This document shows, piece by piece, positions 1 to 11,700 of a stretch of DNA of 64,000 bases. The notes below the pieces were generated by a model. The model searched no databases, had not been told where the DNA came from, and worked only from the letters and a program-made list of their open reading frames with translations. The translations under genes and the position numbers were made by a program. Where the stretch lies: assembly GCA_039881145.1 (NCBI GenBank), contig JAYKKI010000038.1, positions 1,928,501 to 1,992,500 on the forward strand, written 5' to 3'. The DNA is from Druceiella hillmani (Eukaryota > Arthropoda > Insecta > Lepidoptera > Hepialidae). Each line of letters opens with the position of its first letter. Within the stretch, counting starts at the first letter, position 1.

Positions 1-206
1 AAATGATGAAAATAAACACTTTGGCAATTAACTGTAATCCTTTATTAATTAAATTAAAGTAAATTAACAACAATTTTAGCACGGTGACGTTGCGTAACAG
101 AGAGAAAAACATAGCCAACAAAAACAAAAAATGATGATATGGAGAAATGACATATTGCCTGTACGTTTTACTAGGTGCTCGTTTGTGTTCTATTTATTTT
201 CTATCA
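1..206 (-). repeat. 3' LTR of the copia element (cut by window edge)
   Basis: On the minus strand the segment begins TGATAG directly after a purine-rich tract, as LTRs do. It contains an AATAAAG-type polyadenylation signal in the part nearest the window edge. Its first 33 bases recur at 3406-3438 with three differences. The far end is outside the window, so the LTR length is unknown. Confidence 0.7.
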
Positions 207-217
207 TCCCCTCCTGA
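207..217 (-). other. Polypurine tract of the copia element
   Basis: The minus strand reads TCAGGAGGGGA immediately before the TG of the 3' LTR. In LTR elements this tract primes plus-strand DNA synthesis. Position and composition both fit. Confidence 0.65.
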
Positions 218-218
218 A

Positions 219-910
219 CAAAAAAACCCATTGCAGTAATGAAAAATTCGTGCTTCGGACGGGACAGTCCCTTGGTTAATATATCAGCCACCATATCTTG
301 AGTATTCTTGAACTTTACTGATATTTATTTGGATGAAATCTTCTCCCTTACGAAGTGATACCGGACTTCGATGTGTTTACTTCTCGCATGATAACTCTCG
401 GTACCTGAAAGAATGATGATAGCACTTTGATTATCGCAGTATGCAATGAGAGGGTTATCTTTAATTTCAGGCCAAAAATCTTCTACTCATTGCTTTAATC
501 ATAGTCCTTCCTGTGCGGATGCAGTAATGACATGTATTCGGCCTCAGTAGTTTATAAAACTACAGTTGATTAGGCCTTTTAGAACACCAGCTTATGGCTC
601 CACTCTGAAAGAGAAATATACATCCTGTACAGGATCTTTGGTTATCAGATTGACTAGCCCAATTGGCATCACAATATCCAACAATATGGTTTATTGTAGC
701 TTTTGAATATCTTATATTATTTTTAATATTGTCCAGTGTTGGGCAGTGGGCTATAAAAGCTATATCAGGTCGGGTTCCTTGGGACAGATACAACAAACAC
801 CCAATAGCTTCATGATATGGTATGTATCTTAACACTTCCGTTTCACTCTCAGCTTTCTTTAACTGAACATTTGCTTCACTTGGAGTCCAAACTAGGTTAC
901 TTCGAAGCAT
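219..910 (-). pseudogene. copia polyprotein remnant: end of RT and RNase H
   Basis: The open part (560-910) carries the stretch that follows the copia RT, including EAIGCLLYLSQGTRPDIAF and YCDANWASQSDNQRSCTG. Downstream frames continue the RNase H domain with ICDNQSAI-like (here AYCDNQSAI) and HARSKHIEVRYHFVRE, ending with an ADILTKGL-type motif near 270. These motifs are diagnostic of copia RNase H, the enzyme that degrades the RNA strand during reverse transcription. At least one frameshift near 560 separates the blocks. The protein would run up to the polypurine tract, the usual end of a copia polyprotein. Confidence 0.88.
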
Positions 911-1609
911 AGCAAATCGACTTAATTTTTTTTATGTAAATTAATTGATCCAGTGATATTTCGTTATCTTTTTCTGCGATTCTGAATCCTATACATTGTT
1001 TAGTATTGTCCGTGTCTTCCACATTAAATTTAACTTTTAATTTTTCCTTTATTAATTTTGCTGAGTTGTCATTATTAAATAAACAACGTATGTCATATAT
1101 CGACATAGACTGTGATAAACATAATTGATATTATGTTTATTTATCTTGTTTATAATCCGGTAATAAATACAATGATCCGCTGTTGACCGAAACATTCCAA
1201 TGTCTAATAAGGCATTATTTAACTTTAAGTTCCATTGTCCACTAGCTTGTTTGAGGCTTTATTTAAGCGGCACACTCTTTCTCTTTGCTCAAAAGATTGC
1301 GGTTGAGACATACATATTTCTTCCTCAAATATTTCATTGTAAAAACCATTGATGTTATGATCATGTAACCGCTTCCACTTGATGTATTTTTAATTGATAT
1401 TTTACAGCTAATCCAATCAAATACCTTATTAATATACATTGAACGGCAGAAGCATAAATTTCATGATAATCATTTCCTTTCGTTTGCTGGTATCCTTTAA
1501 TAACTAGTCTAGCTTCGTAGCGTTCGACACCTCCACTTTCATTCATTTTTGTTTTATACACCCATTTACATGGTATTATCTTCTTTTCATAGGATATCTC
1601 TACCAACAA
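911..1609 (-). pseudogene. copia reverse transcriptase remnant
   Basis: The N-terminal RT block is in 1361-1609 (KWVYKTKMNESGGVERYEARLVIKG). The middle (VCRLNKA...QWNLKLNNALL) lies around 1200-1300, and the block after the catalytic site is in 897-1106 (TKQCIGFRIAEKDNEISLDQ). At about 1096-1107 the catalytic YVDD motif reads Y-V-D and then loses frame and meets a stop, so the second aspartate is not encoded in frame. With several other shifts this RT is dead. It would have copied the element's RNA into DNA in cytoplasmic particles. Confidence 0.88.
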
Positions 1610-1639
1610 GTATTAGTATAAGTACCAAGTATAAGTACC

Positions 1640-2335
1640 ACTGCTTTACTCTTAATAAAATACACAATTACCTTACGCCAGCGGTTATCAGTAAAAGTTT
1701 TGAAATACTTTGCACCTCCAATTGATGTAGTTTGAATCGAACCACACACATCTGTGTGGGATTAGCGCTAGCGATTTCGTTGCCCGGGAGCCACTACTTG
1801 GAAAATGTTGCCTGGTTAGCTTGCCCTCTAGACATGAAATACAGACACAACTCTCATTCGGTTATTGATAATTTCACGCCACTTGAACAATTTGATATTT
1901 TATTGACATCATTAAAATTTAGGTGCCCCATGCGCTATTGCCATAAGTATCTGACTCTGCTGTTACCGTCATTGCTTGAGTTTGACTATTGTAGACATTT
2001 AGTTGATAAGTACCATTAATAAGTTTTGCAGAAGCCGCCTTCTTGCCTATTTGGCTATGAATTGAACATCCATTTACATTAAATTCAACCCTACAACCAG
2101 CTTTTATCATTTTGCTTAAAGACAATAAATTGGTAGATATATCTGGTACAAACAATACATTTTTCACCTGTATTTTTTTGCTGCTGCCATCATTCACAGG
2201 TACTTAAACTGTGACATTGCCGCAGCTTTCTACATATAATACTTTTTTATCAGCAATCCGTATACTGTGAACAGGTGGAGCAGTCTTGTTTTCTAACCAT
2301 TCCCTGTGTCTGGTACGCGGATTATCGATTCATTT
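1640..2335 (-). pseudogene. copia protease end, gag-pre-integrase and start of integrase
   Basis: The open block 1919-2197 reads KKIQVKNVLFVPDISTNLLS, the conserved junction after the copia aspartic protease. It continues in other frames as GHLNFNDVNKIS and CLEGKLTRQHFP, the zinc-binding gag-pre-integrase region, then SIGGAKYFKTFTD, the start of the integrase core. The next coding block (1609 downwards) is already the RT N-terminus. Only a few dozen bases lie where about 250 residues of integrase should be, so the DDE core is deleted. I see no convincing protease active site. Confidence 0.82.
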
Positions 2336-2987
2336 ACCTGCATGATTGAAAAGGCTAATTCAAAACCATTATTCTTATTATTATTTTCAGACTTATTTTT
2401 CTTATGCCAACAATTCTTGTTATAGAGCCCATATTTGTTACAATGGAAACATCGGGGCATTTACACTTTGACTGAGACTTATTGTTTTTCTTATGGGTAT
2501 TTTTGGAATTTGTGTTAACACCTGAAGTGTTAAATTCTTGTAATAGTTTTGTCTTAATCATATCGGCAGTAATTCTTACACCCGAACTGTCAATACCCAT
2601 TATCATGGGCTTATATATGTCCGACAATCGACATCAATGTCCCAAGCCATTCATCGCCCAATTGAAATGAAATATTTCTGAGCTTGTGAGCCGATTACTT
2701 GATCTTGGTAACATAGTCTGCCCACTTGTACTATTTTTCAATGTTGTGTTAATAAGATCCTTTAATAAACAGATCTTGTGGAGTAGAACAGAGTCTCGAA
2801 ATGCTTGTGACAAATTGTCTCATACTTCTTTTACTGTTTCAAAGTCTTGAATGTGAATATGTAAAATGGAATCCATCAATAATATAAGTATTGAATGTAT
2901 TTGGCGTTAATTTTGTAGAAATTCATTATTCACAATTAAATGAATCTACGTGATATAATATTATTTCTACTTTCTTTAAGTTCTTTA

Positions 2988-3029
2988 CCACGACCTATGT
3001 TTCGTTGTATTACAACATCTTCAGGTGGG
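2988..3029 (-). ncRNA. Candidate hammerhead ribozyme motif, left arm
   Basis: On the minus strand the order is CCAC, CTGAAGA (3018-3024), T, GTTGT-AAT-ACAAC (a perfect 5-bp stem II), GAAAC, ATAG, GTC (2992-2994) and GTGG. CCAC pairs with GTGG as stem I, and AC/GT form a 2-bp stem III around ATAG. This is the CUGANGA...GAAA...UH core of a type I hammerhead, with cleavage predicted after the C of GTC. Very short stem III versions are known in Penelope-like elements. The long hairpin of the element could compete with this fold. Activity is inference. Confidence 0.5.
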
Positions 3030-3055
3030 CTATTAGCAAAGATATATTTGCTAAT

Positions 3056-3099
3056 AGCACACCTGAAGATGTTTTAATACAACGAAACATAGGTCGTGG
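3056..3099 (+). ncRNA. Candidate hammerhead ribozyme motif, right arm
   Basis: The plus strand repeats the core: CTGAAGA (3063-3069), stem II GTTTT-AAT-ACAAC with one mismatch, GAAAC (3084-3088), ATAG, GTC (3093-3095) and GTGG. Stem I against the upstream CACAC is only 3 bp. The core nucleotides are all kept, but helices I and II are weaker than in the left arm, so this is the less likely of the two to be active. Confidence 0.4.
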
Positions 3100-3405
3100 T
3101 AAAGAACTTAAAGAAAGTAGAAATAATACTAAATCACGTAGTTTCATTTAATTGTGAATAATATAAGTTTCAACTTTGCCTTCAAGTGTTTTTTTATCAC
3201 TGACGCTGGCGTCATTTTCTACATATTCCCGTAACTCTTCGTATTGTAAATAGGTTTTTACGGCTAAGTCTATGCCGCCTAATTGTCGCGGTTAGTGAGC
3301 TTCTTAATTGACGTGACAGAACTTATACTGTTCATTGTACGATCTCGATTTTGAGGTTAACTATGCTTAGTCGATTTTAAAACTTAATTACTGATTACTT
3401 CAACT

Positions 3406-3438
3406 GGTGCTTGTTTGTGTTCTATTTATTTTTTATGA
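3406..3438 (-). repeat. 5' LTR remnant of the copia element
   Basis: This matches the first 33 bases of the 3' LTR (174-206) with three substitutions, including one that destroys the terminal TG. The sequence inside it diverges at once from the 3' LTR, so most of the 5' LTR has been deleted or replaced. No clear primer-binding site remains. Confidence 0.6.
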
Positions 3439-4052
3439 TGAAATATTACTTTCAACATTTACAAGTTGAAATTATCTATTTTGATTACCATTTACTAAGG
3501 TGTAACTTACGGCCTAAACTAGAAAGGAGAAAAGATATAATTTTTGTGTTCTATTAAGGTTGAACTAGTCTTGCCTTGTGTCATGATTATAAGGAGTGCG
3601 ATTTATGTAAAGTATAAATGGTATGAAGTTTGTTCAGAGAACTAAAATTACATTGTTAATGACTTTCTGGTATCCATATGTGTACCACAAAGGGAATGAA
3701 ACCTATCTTTATCAGCAATTACCATTTCAAATAAAATTTACGTTACAATATGTCGAGTATGCAAAATCATCATATTGGCATTATCTACAGGTGACAAGAC
3801 TTGGGTAGCACTTACCGCCACCTGTTACAATATAAACGAAGAAGCGTATGAAAGTGAAGGAGAAACAAATCATTACGAACGCATTTCATTTCACCGGTAA
3901 GGAAATTTTATTACGAAAATGAGTTTAGTTTTCGAATATTATCACAATTTTACAAGGTATTCTTACTTGAGCTTTTACGATTAATTAATGTGTTTTAAAC
4001 GCGGTGTATTCAAGTATTGACGTAACGTTTATTAGCAATTAAAAAGATGGGT

Positions 4053-4134
<82 letters not shown>

Positions 4135-5160
4135 TAAATGGATAAAGTATAGATATAAAAATGTCTAAATTTAGACCTTTTTACTATAGAGAAGTTTTAA
4201 AATTATACAAATGATTTATTAAAGTATATACATGTTATATTAGGTCCTTGCACAGAAACGTTTGTCTATCGGTCTGTCTGTCTATTGGTCTCTTTGCCGA
4301 TTTATAACCCCAAAAGTATTGCATTATTTCTGATAATATATATCTTTTTGTAGTTTCTTACATTCTGACGATAATACTCCATATATTATTGTTGTGATAA
4401 TGTAGTCTCTTCGTCTGTTCGTATCTACCTGTCAGAGACTTCTGACTTATAAAAGAAATAAGGCGGAAAGTTGAAAGTCATAGATGAAATGTTGATCTTT
4501 TATTTAACATGGAAAATGGTGTTTGAAATGACTTAAATTTAAACTTCTAAGCAGCTTGCCAATATATGATTTCATGAAAAACAAATTCTCTGCATAGGCA
4601 TGTGGAGTTGGTTTTCAAATAACTCCTCTTTGAGTAGAGTATACATCTGATTTTTTTTTTAAAATAAACAAAAAATTAACAACACAAGCTGTATTACTTT
4701 TGTGTGAACTACATTTTTACACCTAATGACATGCTATGTAACTGTTTTGTTGGTAAGAAATAACATTAATATTTGCAAATACTTAAAAAAAGGCACACCT
4801 TAAATGTATAATTTAGGGTAAGTTTAGGGTTCCATACCCGAACTACGAACTCTTAGAGTTTTACCATGTCTACTATGTTTACCATGAAAATTCTCTTTCA
4901 CTTTAAAAAAACGTATTTTTTGGCGGTAAATGAAATCAAACTCTTATTAAGTTCTTTTTCATTTGTTACGTTTTTTATTTTAACAAATAAATTTTAATTA
5001 AATTTCTGCTGTTTGCTGCATTAGTTCACTTCTCTTTGCTGTTCTCAGTATGGTTGAAAAAACGATAAAAGCTAGTTAAATTATTACGTTGCTTGAAGAA
5101 GGCTGTAGCTAATGTTATGTGTTGCCAGATTAGATCGAGTTGCCAGATTGAGATTCGCTC
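3439..5160. other. AT-rich stretch, no gene recognised
   Basis: The stretch contains the (TA)n tract at 4055-4130 and short open frames, such as 3623-3808, that match no family I know. Nothing else is supported. Confidence 0.6.
4055..4130. repeat. (TA)n microsatellite
   Basis: Alternating TA runs for about 75 bases with one CA interruption near 4085. Confidence 0.95.
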
Positions 5161-5169
5161 AAAATTTTT

Positions 5170-5790
5170 CGTCATGAACTCAACAAGACTGGAATAGTGT
5201 TTTATCCTCCGATGAAGCTCGTCTATTGATTAGTGGTGAGGATCAACGTCGGCGAGTCTTACGAAGACCTAGAGAACGCTTCGCAGAAGTGTGTTTTGAG
5301 GAAATCACTCCTTACGGTGGAGGCTCTGTAAAGTTTCGGACTGGTATTAACTCAGATGACCGTACCAAGTTAGTTTTTATTGAAAATGGCACACTTAATG
5401 CGCAAAGGTATATAACAAAGGTTTTTATTTCTCATGTCCGACCCGCATTAATAGCAGTTGGAGGCGAGTTCATTTTTATAGACGACAACGCTCACTCCTA
5501 CTGCTCTAGAGACGTTGATACGTATATGCAGGAGGCCGGAATTCATCGTGTAGACTGGCCAGCTAGAAGTCCCGATCTCAGTCCGATAGAACACAGATGG
5601 GATAATATCAAACAACTTGACGAGTTGTTACTAAACCAGCTCCAGAAAACATTCAGGCCCTTGAAAATATGATCGTCGTTGAATGGGAACGTATTCCTCA
5701 CGAAATGATAAAAAAAACGTCGTCAAAAGCATACCTAGCAGATTAAGCGCATTGATTTTGACTAGAGGAGGCCATACTCGTTGCTAAATT
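5170..5790 (+). pseudogene. Tc1-like (DD34E) transposase remnant, C-terminal two thirds
   Basis: The frame reads QDWNSVLSSDEARL (first catalytic Asp at 5211-5213), RRRVLRRPRERFAEVCFEEI, GGGSVKF, FIDDNAHSY and DWPARSPDLSPIEHRWD. Between the Asp of DDNA and the Glu of SPIEH there are 34 residues, so this is a DD34E Tc1 transposase, which cuts and pastes DNA at TA sites. All three catalytic residues are present. The N-terminal DNA-binding domains are missing or unreadable, and the usual Trp in the FRTG region differs. A frameshift near 5640 moves the tail (PENIQALENMIVVEWERIP) to another frame, which ends with a GGHTR-type motif near 5780. No terminal inverted repeats were found. A 57-base relative lies at 61804-61860. 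Confidence 0.88.
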
Positions 5791-8700
5791 TTTCAAATTT
5801 CATATTAAACTAATAAAAAAATATTCAAAAATAAACTTTAGCCGTTTTTAATGTACCAGTATGAAAACGCTCGTCTATGGACTTTACATCGTTTTTTTAT
5901 TTATTCTCATTTTTAATGACTGAAGTAGGTAAAAACGATATCTCAATAATAAATAACAGTATTCTCATCATATCACTGTATAAAATGCATCAAATAATAA
6001 TAAAATAACTATGGATATGGTTTATTCCTATAAGTGCCCGTTTTATTTTGCAAAAGAGTTTATATATGTTGCGATTATTTGGTTGAAGTATCATATAAAA
6101 AATAATGATCACATTTTTAAAAAGTTACAAAAAAATTAGGAGTCTACGGATAATAAGACATCTGCTCGCGCTTTTAGTGTTCAAGAAATCATTTCTTGCG
6201 TTAAAGAAATCATTGACGCATCTACCAGCTAAACCGCTATTTTTGAATACGTAAGAAACCTTAATAAATACTATATAAAATAAAATTAGAATGGAAATGA
6301 CCACATCTAAATAGGCTGTACTAGTTTACAATTAATAGTTGAACAAATTAATCCAAGTAGCTGGGTCTGTCAAAAGTCCATGCAAGTAATTTAAATCAAC
6401 TGCAGAAATAATTTTGCTTTTAAAACTAAATATTATGTTTGCAAAAGATAAAATAAATATATTCATATATATATATACATGATCAGAAATAATATGATTT
6501 AAATACGCACCATATTTTTATGCCTGTGAAATATGTAGTAGAAAAAAATATTTGCGTTATGTGCAATTAATCTTTGTAAAGCTTGATAGAAATACTATGT
6601 ATCCTTAAACATTAATAAGTGACTTAATGTTTACAAAACACCCTTAGTGCGAGTTCTACTTCATTTAAAACGTTTTTTTGGTTACTTTAATTAAATCATG
6701 AAATGCTATCAGCTTGTCAAACACACAACAGTTGCAAAAAAAATTCAAAACAGAAGTATACAAATTTTAATCATATTTTTTAAAATATTTACAAATCGTA
6801 AATCGTAACACATTTAATTGTATTCAAAATCATTGAAATGTCAATAATGGTACAAGAAGTCTTTACCAAGAAATCTGATTTGATTCTTAGCTCATCTTTA
6901 TATTTTATTAAAAAAGTTTACATTTTGCTGCAGCACTATTTTCATACGGGTTACAAATAAAATATATTGTGAAATAAGAACTAATAACTTTTTATTTTAG
7001 TTATATTAAACAATTATTAACTTTTAATTTTTATTTTTGTTATGAATATAATTTTTTTTTACATTAAAAAGGATAAGTACAGTCATTTCTTAGCGACGAG
7101 TTTAATCATTTAGTATTAATCTGAGGAACCTCGATTGTCATAGGTGAAAGTAATTCGTACTGTAATAAATCTGTAATCATTATTGACTCATGCATGCAAC
7201 GCTCGTGAGAAATGTTCAACGTATACAAGGAGATAGACGCTTTTAGAAATGTTCAAGGTATATAAGGAGATAGACTTTTGATGCCTCGCTTTAATACAGT
7301 GTCTCACAAAATTCGGATTAAATATTTCGCTGACACGCCACTACACCATAAAAAATTTCGCGAAGTGGTGAATGTTTTTCATTTTGAATATTTTTTAAGT
7401 TTCTCTTTACTAGAAACAAAAACCTGTTAAGCAGAAACAAAACTCACATTGTGAAGATTCCGGATACACTTAGGCATACACAAGGATCTAAGTGTGTCTC
7501 TGTTAATTGTCTGTAAATATTAATAACATTTTTCCCACCTAAATATATTGCCTACTATATCTTCACAGACAAACAAATATCTTGAGTGTTTCAAAAACTG
7601 AATGATTTAGTAGAATGTAGCGATGTATGTTTGAATTGTAGGGATGACATCGCTACAATTTTTTCGTAAATTTTATTTCAACTCCTAATAGCGATCTTTC
7701 TTTCATAATTTCCGTTTTAGCTATTTTGGAGATTCGGAGAAACATATTTTTGTTGATATTTTTAGCAATATTTTTAGGATCATCATACGTTTGACTATGA
7801 AATATAGGTTTGAATTAAAATCACTTTTTTAAATAGTTCTCCACGAAAAACACGAAAACATCATCAATCATCAAGAACTATTTCATTTGCTTTTTCACAA
7901 ATGTCTGCACAAATAATTTTGAGAGTTAACTATTGATATACATGCAGGATACATGTTATATTACTGTGCATAATTACAAATTTTTATTTCACATTATATC
8001 TGGAAAAAATGGCTATCCCAGTCACCTGGACGGGCAAGTGAATCTTCCTTTTTTCCTTTTGATGTATGGTATCCCAATTATGAAAATAATTTCAATATTA
8101 TTTTCTCTTATCCCCCGTGGATTGCCGGAGCTGATTATAAACCTGTTCATTTAAGATTAAAACCAAACAATACGTTTAAATTTTCAAATGAAAATTTTGA
8201 AAATTAAATATGTATATATTTTTTTAATTTAACGAGGTACTTAATATTTGTAAACGGTTTACGATAATTTATATTTTATAAACATATGTAATATTCTTTA
8301 TCGTGAGTCGATCAGTTGAAAACTGTGAAGCAAGATAATCATGATTCTAAAAATACACTTTTATTAACAACAACTCTACAAAATATATAAAGCAGTAATA
8401 TTAACAATTAAAACATAAATTCCACTACTACTAAAACCTTAAACAACTTTGTCAAATTCTTATCTGTTTAACGATCTGATGGGGATAACTTCAAATTAAC
8501 AATATGTATTAAAATAAATCAAACAGATACAGTATTTGGAGAATGATATAATTCATATATTTTAGAAAAATTTTGTATTTAAATATAAAATCAATTTGTC
8601 ATGGTACTAATTATTAACATTCCTTTTTTTTCGTTTCATTGAACTAGCATTTCCTTTTGTTCCGCTTTCACACACTTATGGCACATAAAATTATTATTTC

Positions 8701-11700
8701 TAGAATTATCGTGTTTCTTCAGCATATAGCTTGGAATGTATTGCCGAGTGGAATCCATTAACAAAAGAAGCTGTAATCCAAGATGCAAATATAAGATGAT
8801 TTGAAAGAGTGTTAAGGTAATCTTGGCAAGGCAATTTTAAATCTGCACTTGGTAATACATCTGGATTTATTTCCTTGAAAAGTTGTTAGTTGAAAACTTA
8901 AAAACTGAAAACTGAAACTAACTCTTGGAATCGGACTTGTGATCCTTGTAACGTTGTAATGTTGTGAGGGAAACGGAATTGCATGCCTAAAACTTTTATC
9001 TAAAATATTTTCTCAAAAATATGATCGTATTGGATTATTTTTTTCTCAACAAATTAAGCATTTTGATGTTATAGGACTCTGTGAGAGAATTTGAATCAAG
9101 AAGACTAAAGGCGTAGCGATTACAGCATGTCAATAAAAATAACTTTACTGAGTTGCGAAATTTGTGTAAACTGATTGTTTACTTTTGGTAGAGATAATTA
9201 CTATTTTTAGCACATAAACATATGTAAAGTGGCACAGTAACATGGTTGACCTAGTCCCTGGCTTGCATATATTCTAACCTGCATATATTTTGGATGCAAA
9301 TCTGAATTCCCTACAAGCCAATTGGTTTGATAAGCGACAAGCTTCTGAATTTGTATATTGAACGTGCTTTGAGCGATTTGTCAATATACAAATTATTAGA
9401 ATAAATTTCTGAATACAATGAAATAAATTGCTGTTTAAAATATTGCCGTAAGATATTCTAATTTTCATATACGGTCAACGAAGCTATAACTAAAAGAAAA
9501 GCTATCCTGTTATTGCAATCTCCATTCGAAGATTCATTAGTACATGGCCCGAGTTTTTTTGGAAGATCAGACTCTTTCACTAGTTAATGGAAGCTCAAGA
9601 TAGTAACTGCTCAAATTGATTTACGTAATTCTGGATTATATTCTGTATTATTATAAATAATTAAACTGAATCACTAACCAATTTTAAGGAAGGAACATAA
9701 GTTTTCCAGTAGGGCTGCAGGGTAATCTGAAAAATTACCGATATTATGCTAATTATCCTCGTCGTTATGACCCCCATGTATGTTGTATGTAGGGACACAG
9801 TCTGGAATACATAATAAATGATTTAGAACTAGTTTATACTTTAAATGTATGGGCATTGAGAATATTAACATATTTCCACTATGTCTAAATATAAAAATAT
9901 AAGGAAGTAAATGCAGCCGATTTAGACGTGCTCATTTCAACTGGTGGTATTACAGGATGGTCGTGGATAATATTAGTAAATGCGGGCAACGGTAGTGGTC
10001 GAGGAATACAACTATCGTCTCCACTGTGAAAAGGAAATATTTCCACAAATCTGTTATCATTACACTGCTAGTGTAGAGCTCGAGTTACTCTTAATCAGCA
10101 AGCTAAACCAACTTGTGATAGATCATAAAAAGTAAGGAAGTACCAAAAACAATGCTTGACTAAAATAAGAAATGTAAGCTTGGCCTTCACTATTTTAGGT
10201 ATCTTGTGGAATATTTGGTTTTATACATTGTATAAATAGATTAACTCTCAGATAGCCTACCTTAGGTGACGGTATCCACTTTACAAAAACATTTCTTTTA
10301 TTTAACCGGCACGACATACGTTCTGTATGCTCTTAACACTGAATAACCACATAGTAAGCATGTACTTCTGTATCCACATCGTTTCGCATTTTAAGCAGTA
10401 TTTAAATATTCTTGTAATATTACTAAGCAATTGCTGCATATTACGTCATATTGATATAATTGTAACATAAGAAATAAAAAATGTATGTAGTTAAATAAAT
10501 ATGGATTTTTACGGTATATATTGAGTACTGCAATTCAATGCTCTCCTCGAATGCGAACGTCATTTATAGATGTCTTCCATACGCCACTTTTGATGAACAA
10601 ACTATAACTCCGAACACCGCTATTTAATTACAAATCAAAGGAGAAATATCGTCTATTATCAGAATATAATTCTCTTGGTATTCACATATTTTCTGTTATG
10701 TGTACTATAATCGAGACACTTTAATATGTAAAACTAACTTTGCTCCAATTATGTTTCAATGAATGTAATAAAATCACCATTATAAGATTATGATATTTTA
10801 CACTATTTGTAATAAGAACGCAGAAAGAAAGTTATTATTGGCAACAAAAAAGTATTTTTGCTGTATTTTATTATAATGAAAAATTGTTATAAATATATAT
10901 TTTAATGACAAAAACAAATACATCATTTTTTCTCACAACCCTCATCAAAAGGTGAAAACATTATGTAAAACAATTTGCCGTATTTACATGTTCGATTTTT
11001 TAAATGATTTCTTCTTACAGAAATGACTGAATAAAAAAAGTAATTTGAAGATCGGATGTGCACATGGCCGAAATTAGCATAGAACACTCGCATTACTTAC
11101 GTAGCATTGCATCTATTTAGATTGCCGTATTATTTTACTTGTAACTAGAAATTAATCATTCGAGTATTCTAAAACATGTAGCACAAAGCATTGTTGGAAA
11201 TATTACTATTAAATATTAAGTATCATATATGAGACGTGAGATGTTGTTTATGTTATTGTGTGTGTATTAACTATATCAGAGGGATTCAATATACTCCATG
11301 ACATATTCCTTTTAAGCAACGTGCCCAAGATGATAAAAGATCATATTACGACTCTTTTATCGATAGCAATTAAAAATAATTTTGAGTAGGATTATTTCCG
11401 TAATTCCTCGAAACGTTTAATGAAATTCATATGTATTGTATTGAATTTTTATTGCATTTTAATTAATGTGAAATATGAATATATATCTCGATTATCAAAA
11501 TTTTTCATTTCAAATTTATTTTACAGAATTAAGTGTTGTAAAAACCATATAATCTAGAAAGCAATATTTAGGAAGCAACTCGAGGAAATATTTGCTCTTG
11601 TATCATTTCAGTATATTCTTCACAGAAAAAATCTACAATGTAATTAAGTTTTTAACTAAGCGACATTGTCGGGCTAACGTAAAGGTAAAATATGTTTATT

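Larger units (their letters stand above)
2890..3156. mobile_element. Foldback element, copy 1, inserted in copia gag
   Basis: Two arms of 114 bases (2927-3040 and 3047-3160) are near-perfect inverted complements around the 6-base loop GATATA. About 37 bases of unpaired sequence lie before the left arm. The 12-base duplication AATAATATAAGT flanks it (2878-2889 and 3157-3168; the right copy overlaps the arm end by four bases). The copia gag sense resumes across it, which defines the insertion. A second copy lies at 53259-53443 and shares the left extension and both arm starts. There is no coding capacity. Each arm contains a hammerhead-like core. Confidence 0.85.
2340..3335 (-). pseudogene. copia gag remnant with altered zinc knuckle, split by a foldback
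   Basis: A start codon at 3335-3333 opens MNSISSVTSIKKLTNRDN. In other frames this is followed by DLAVKTYLQYEELREYVE and DKKTLEGKVETY, as in copia gag. After the foldback insertion the coding sense resumes with LYIHIQDFETVKEV and NLSQAFRDSVLLHKICLLKD. The zinc knuckle at 2410-2451 is C-X2-C-X4-L-X4-C: the histidine position is Leu (codon 2425-2427, CTC), which would abolish zinc binding. Gag forms the particle and binds RNA. Frameshifts flank the knuckle. Confidence 0.82.
1..3438 (-). mobile_element. Degenerate Ty1/copia LTR retrotransposon
   Basis: Reading the minus strand from right to left, the order is a remnant 5' LTR, gag, protease/gag-pre-integrase, reverse transcriptase, RNase H, polypurine tract and a 3' LTR that reaches the window edge. 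This is the Ty1/copia order (integrase before RT). Frameshifts and stops break every domain, most of the integrase core is missing, and a foldback element sits in gag. The element therefore cannot be autonomous. The LTR segments seen at both ends share only about 33 bp, so the 5' LTR is mostly deleted. Family assignment rests on the RNase H and gag-pre-integrase motifs. Confidence 0.9.

Noticed and set aside
1732..2019. 95-codon plus-strand open frame
   Set aside because: It is the antisense of the copia gag-pre-integrase region, which reads clearly on the minus strand.
2300..2340. An Asp-Thr-Gly triplet in the copia region considered as the protease active site
   Set aside because: It lies in a reading with a stop directly after it and lacks the usual neighbours, so it is probably chance.
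3623..3808. 61-codon open frame just outside the copia element
   Set aside because: It does not match copia or any other family I know and lies beyond the LTR remnant.
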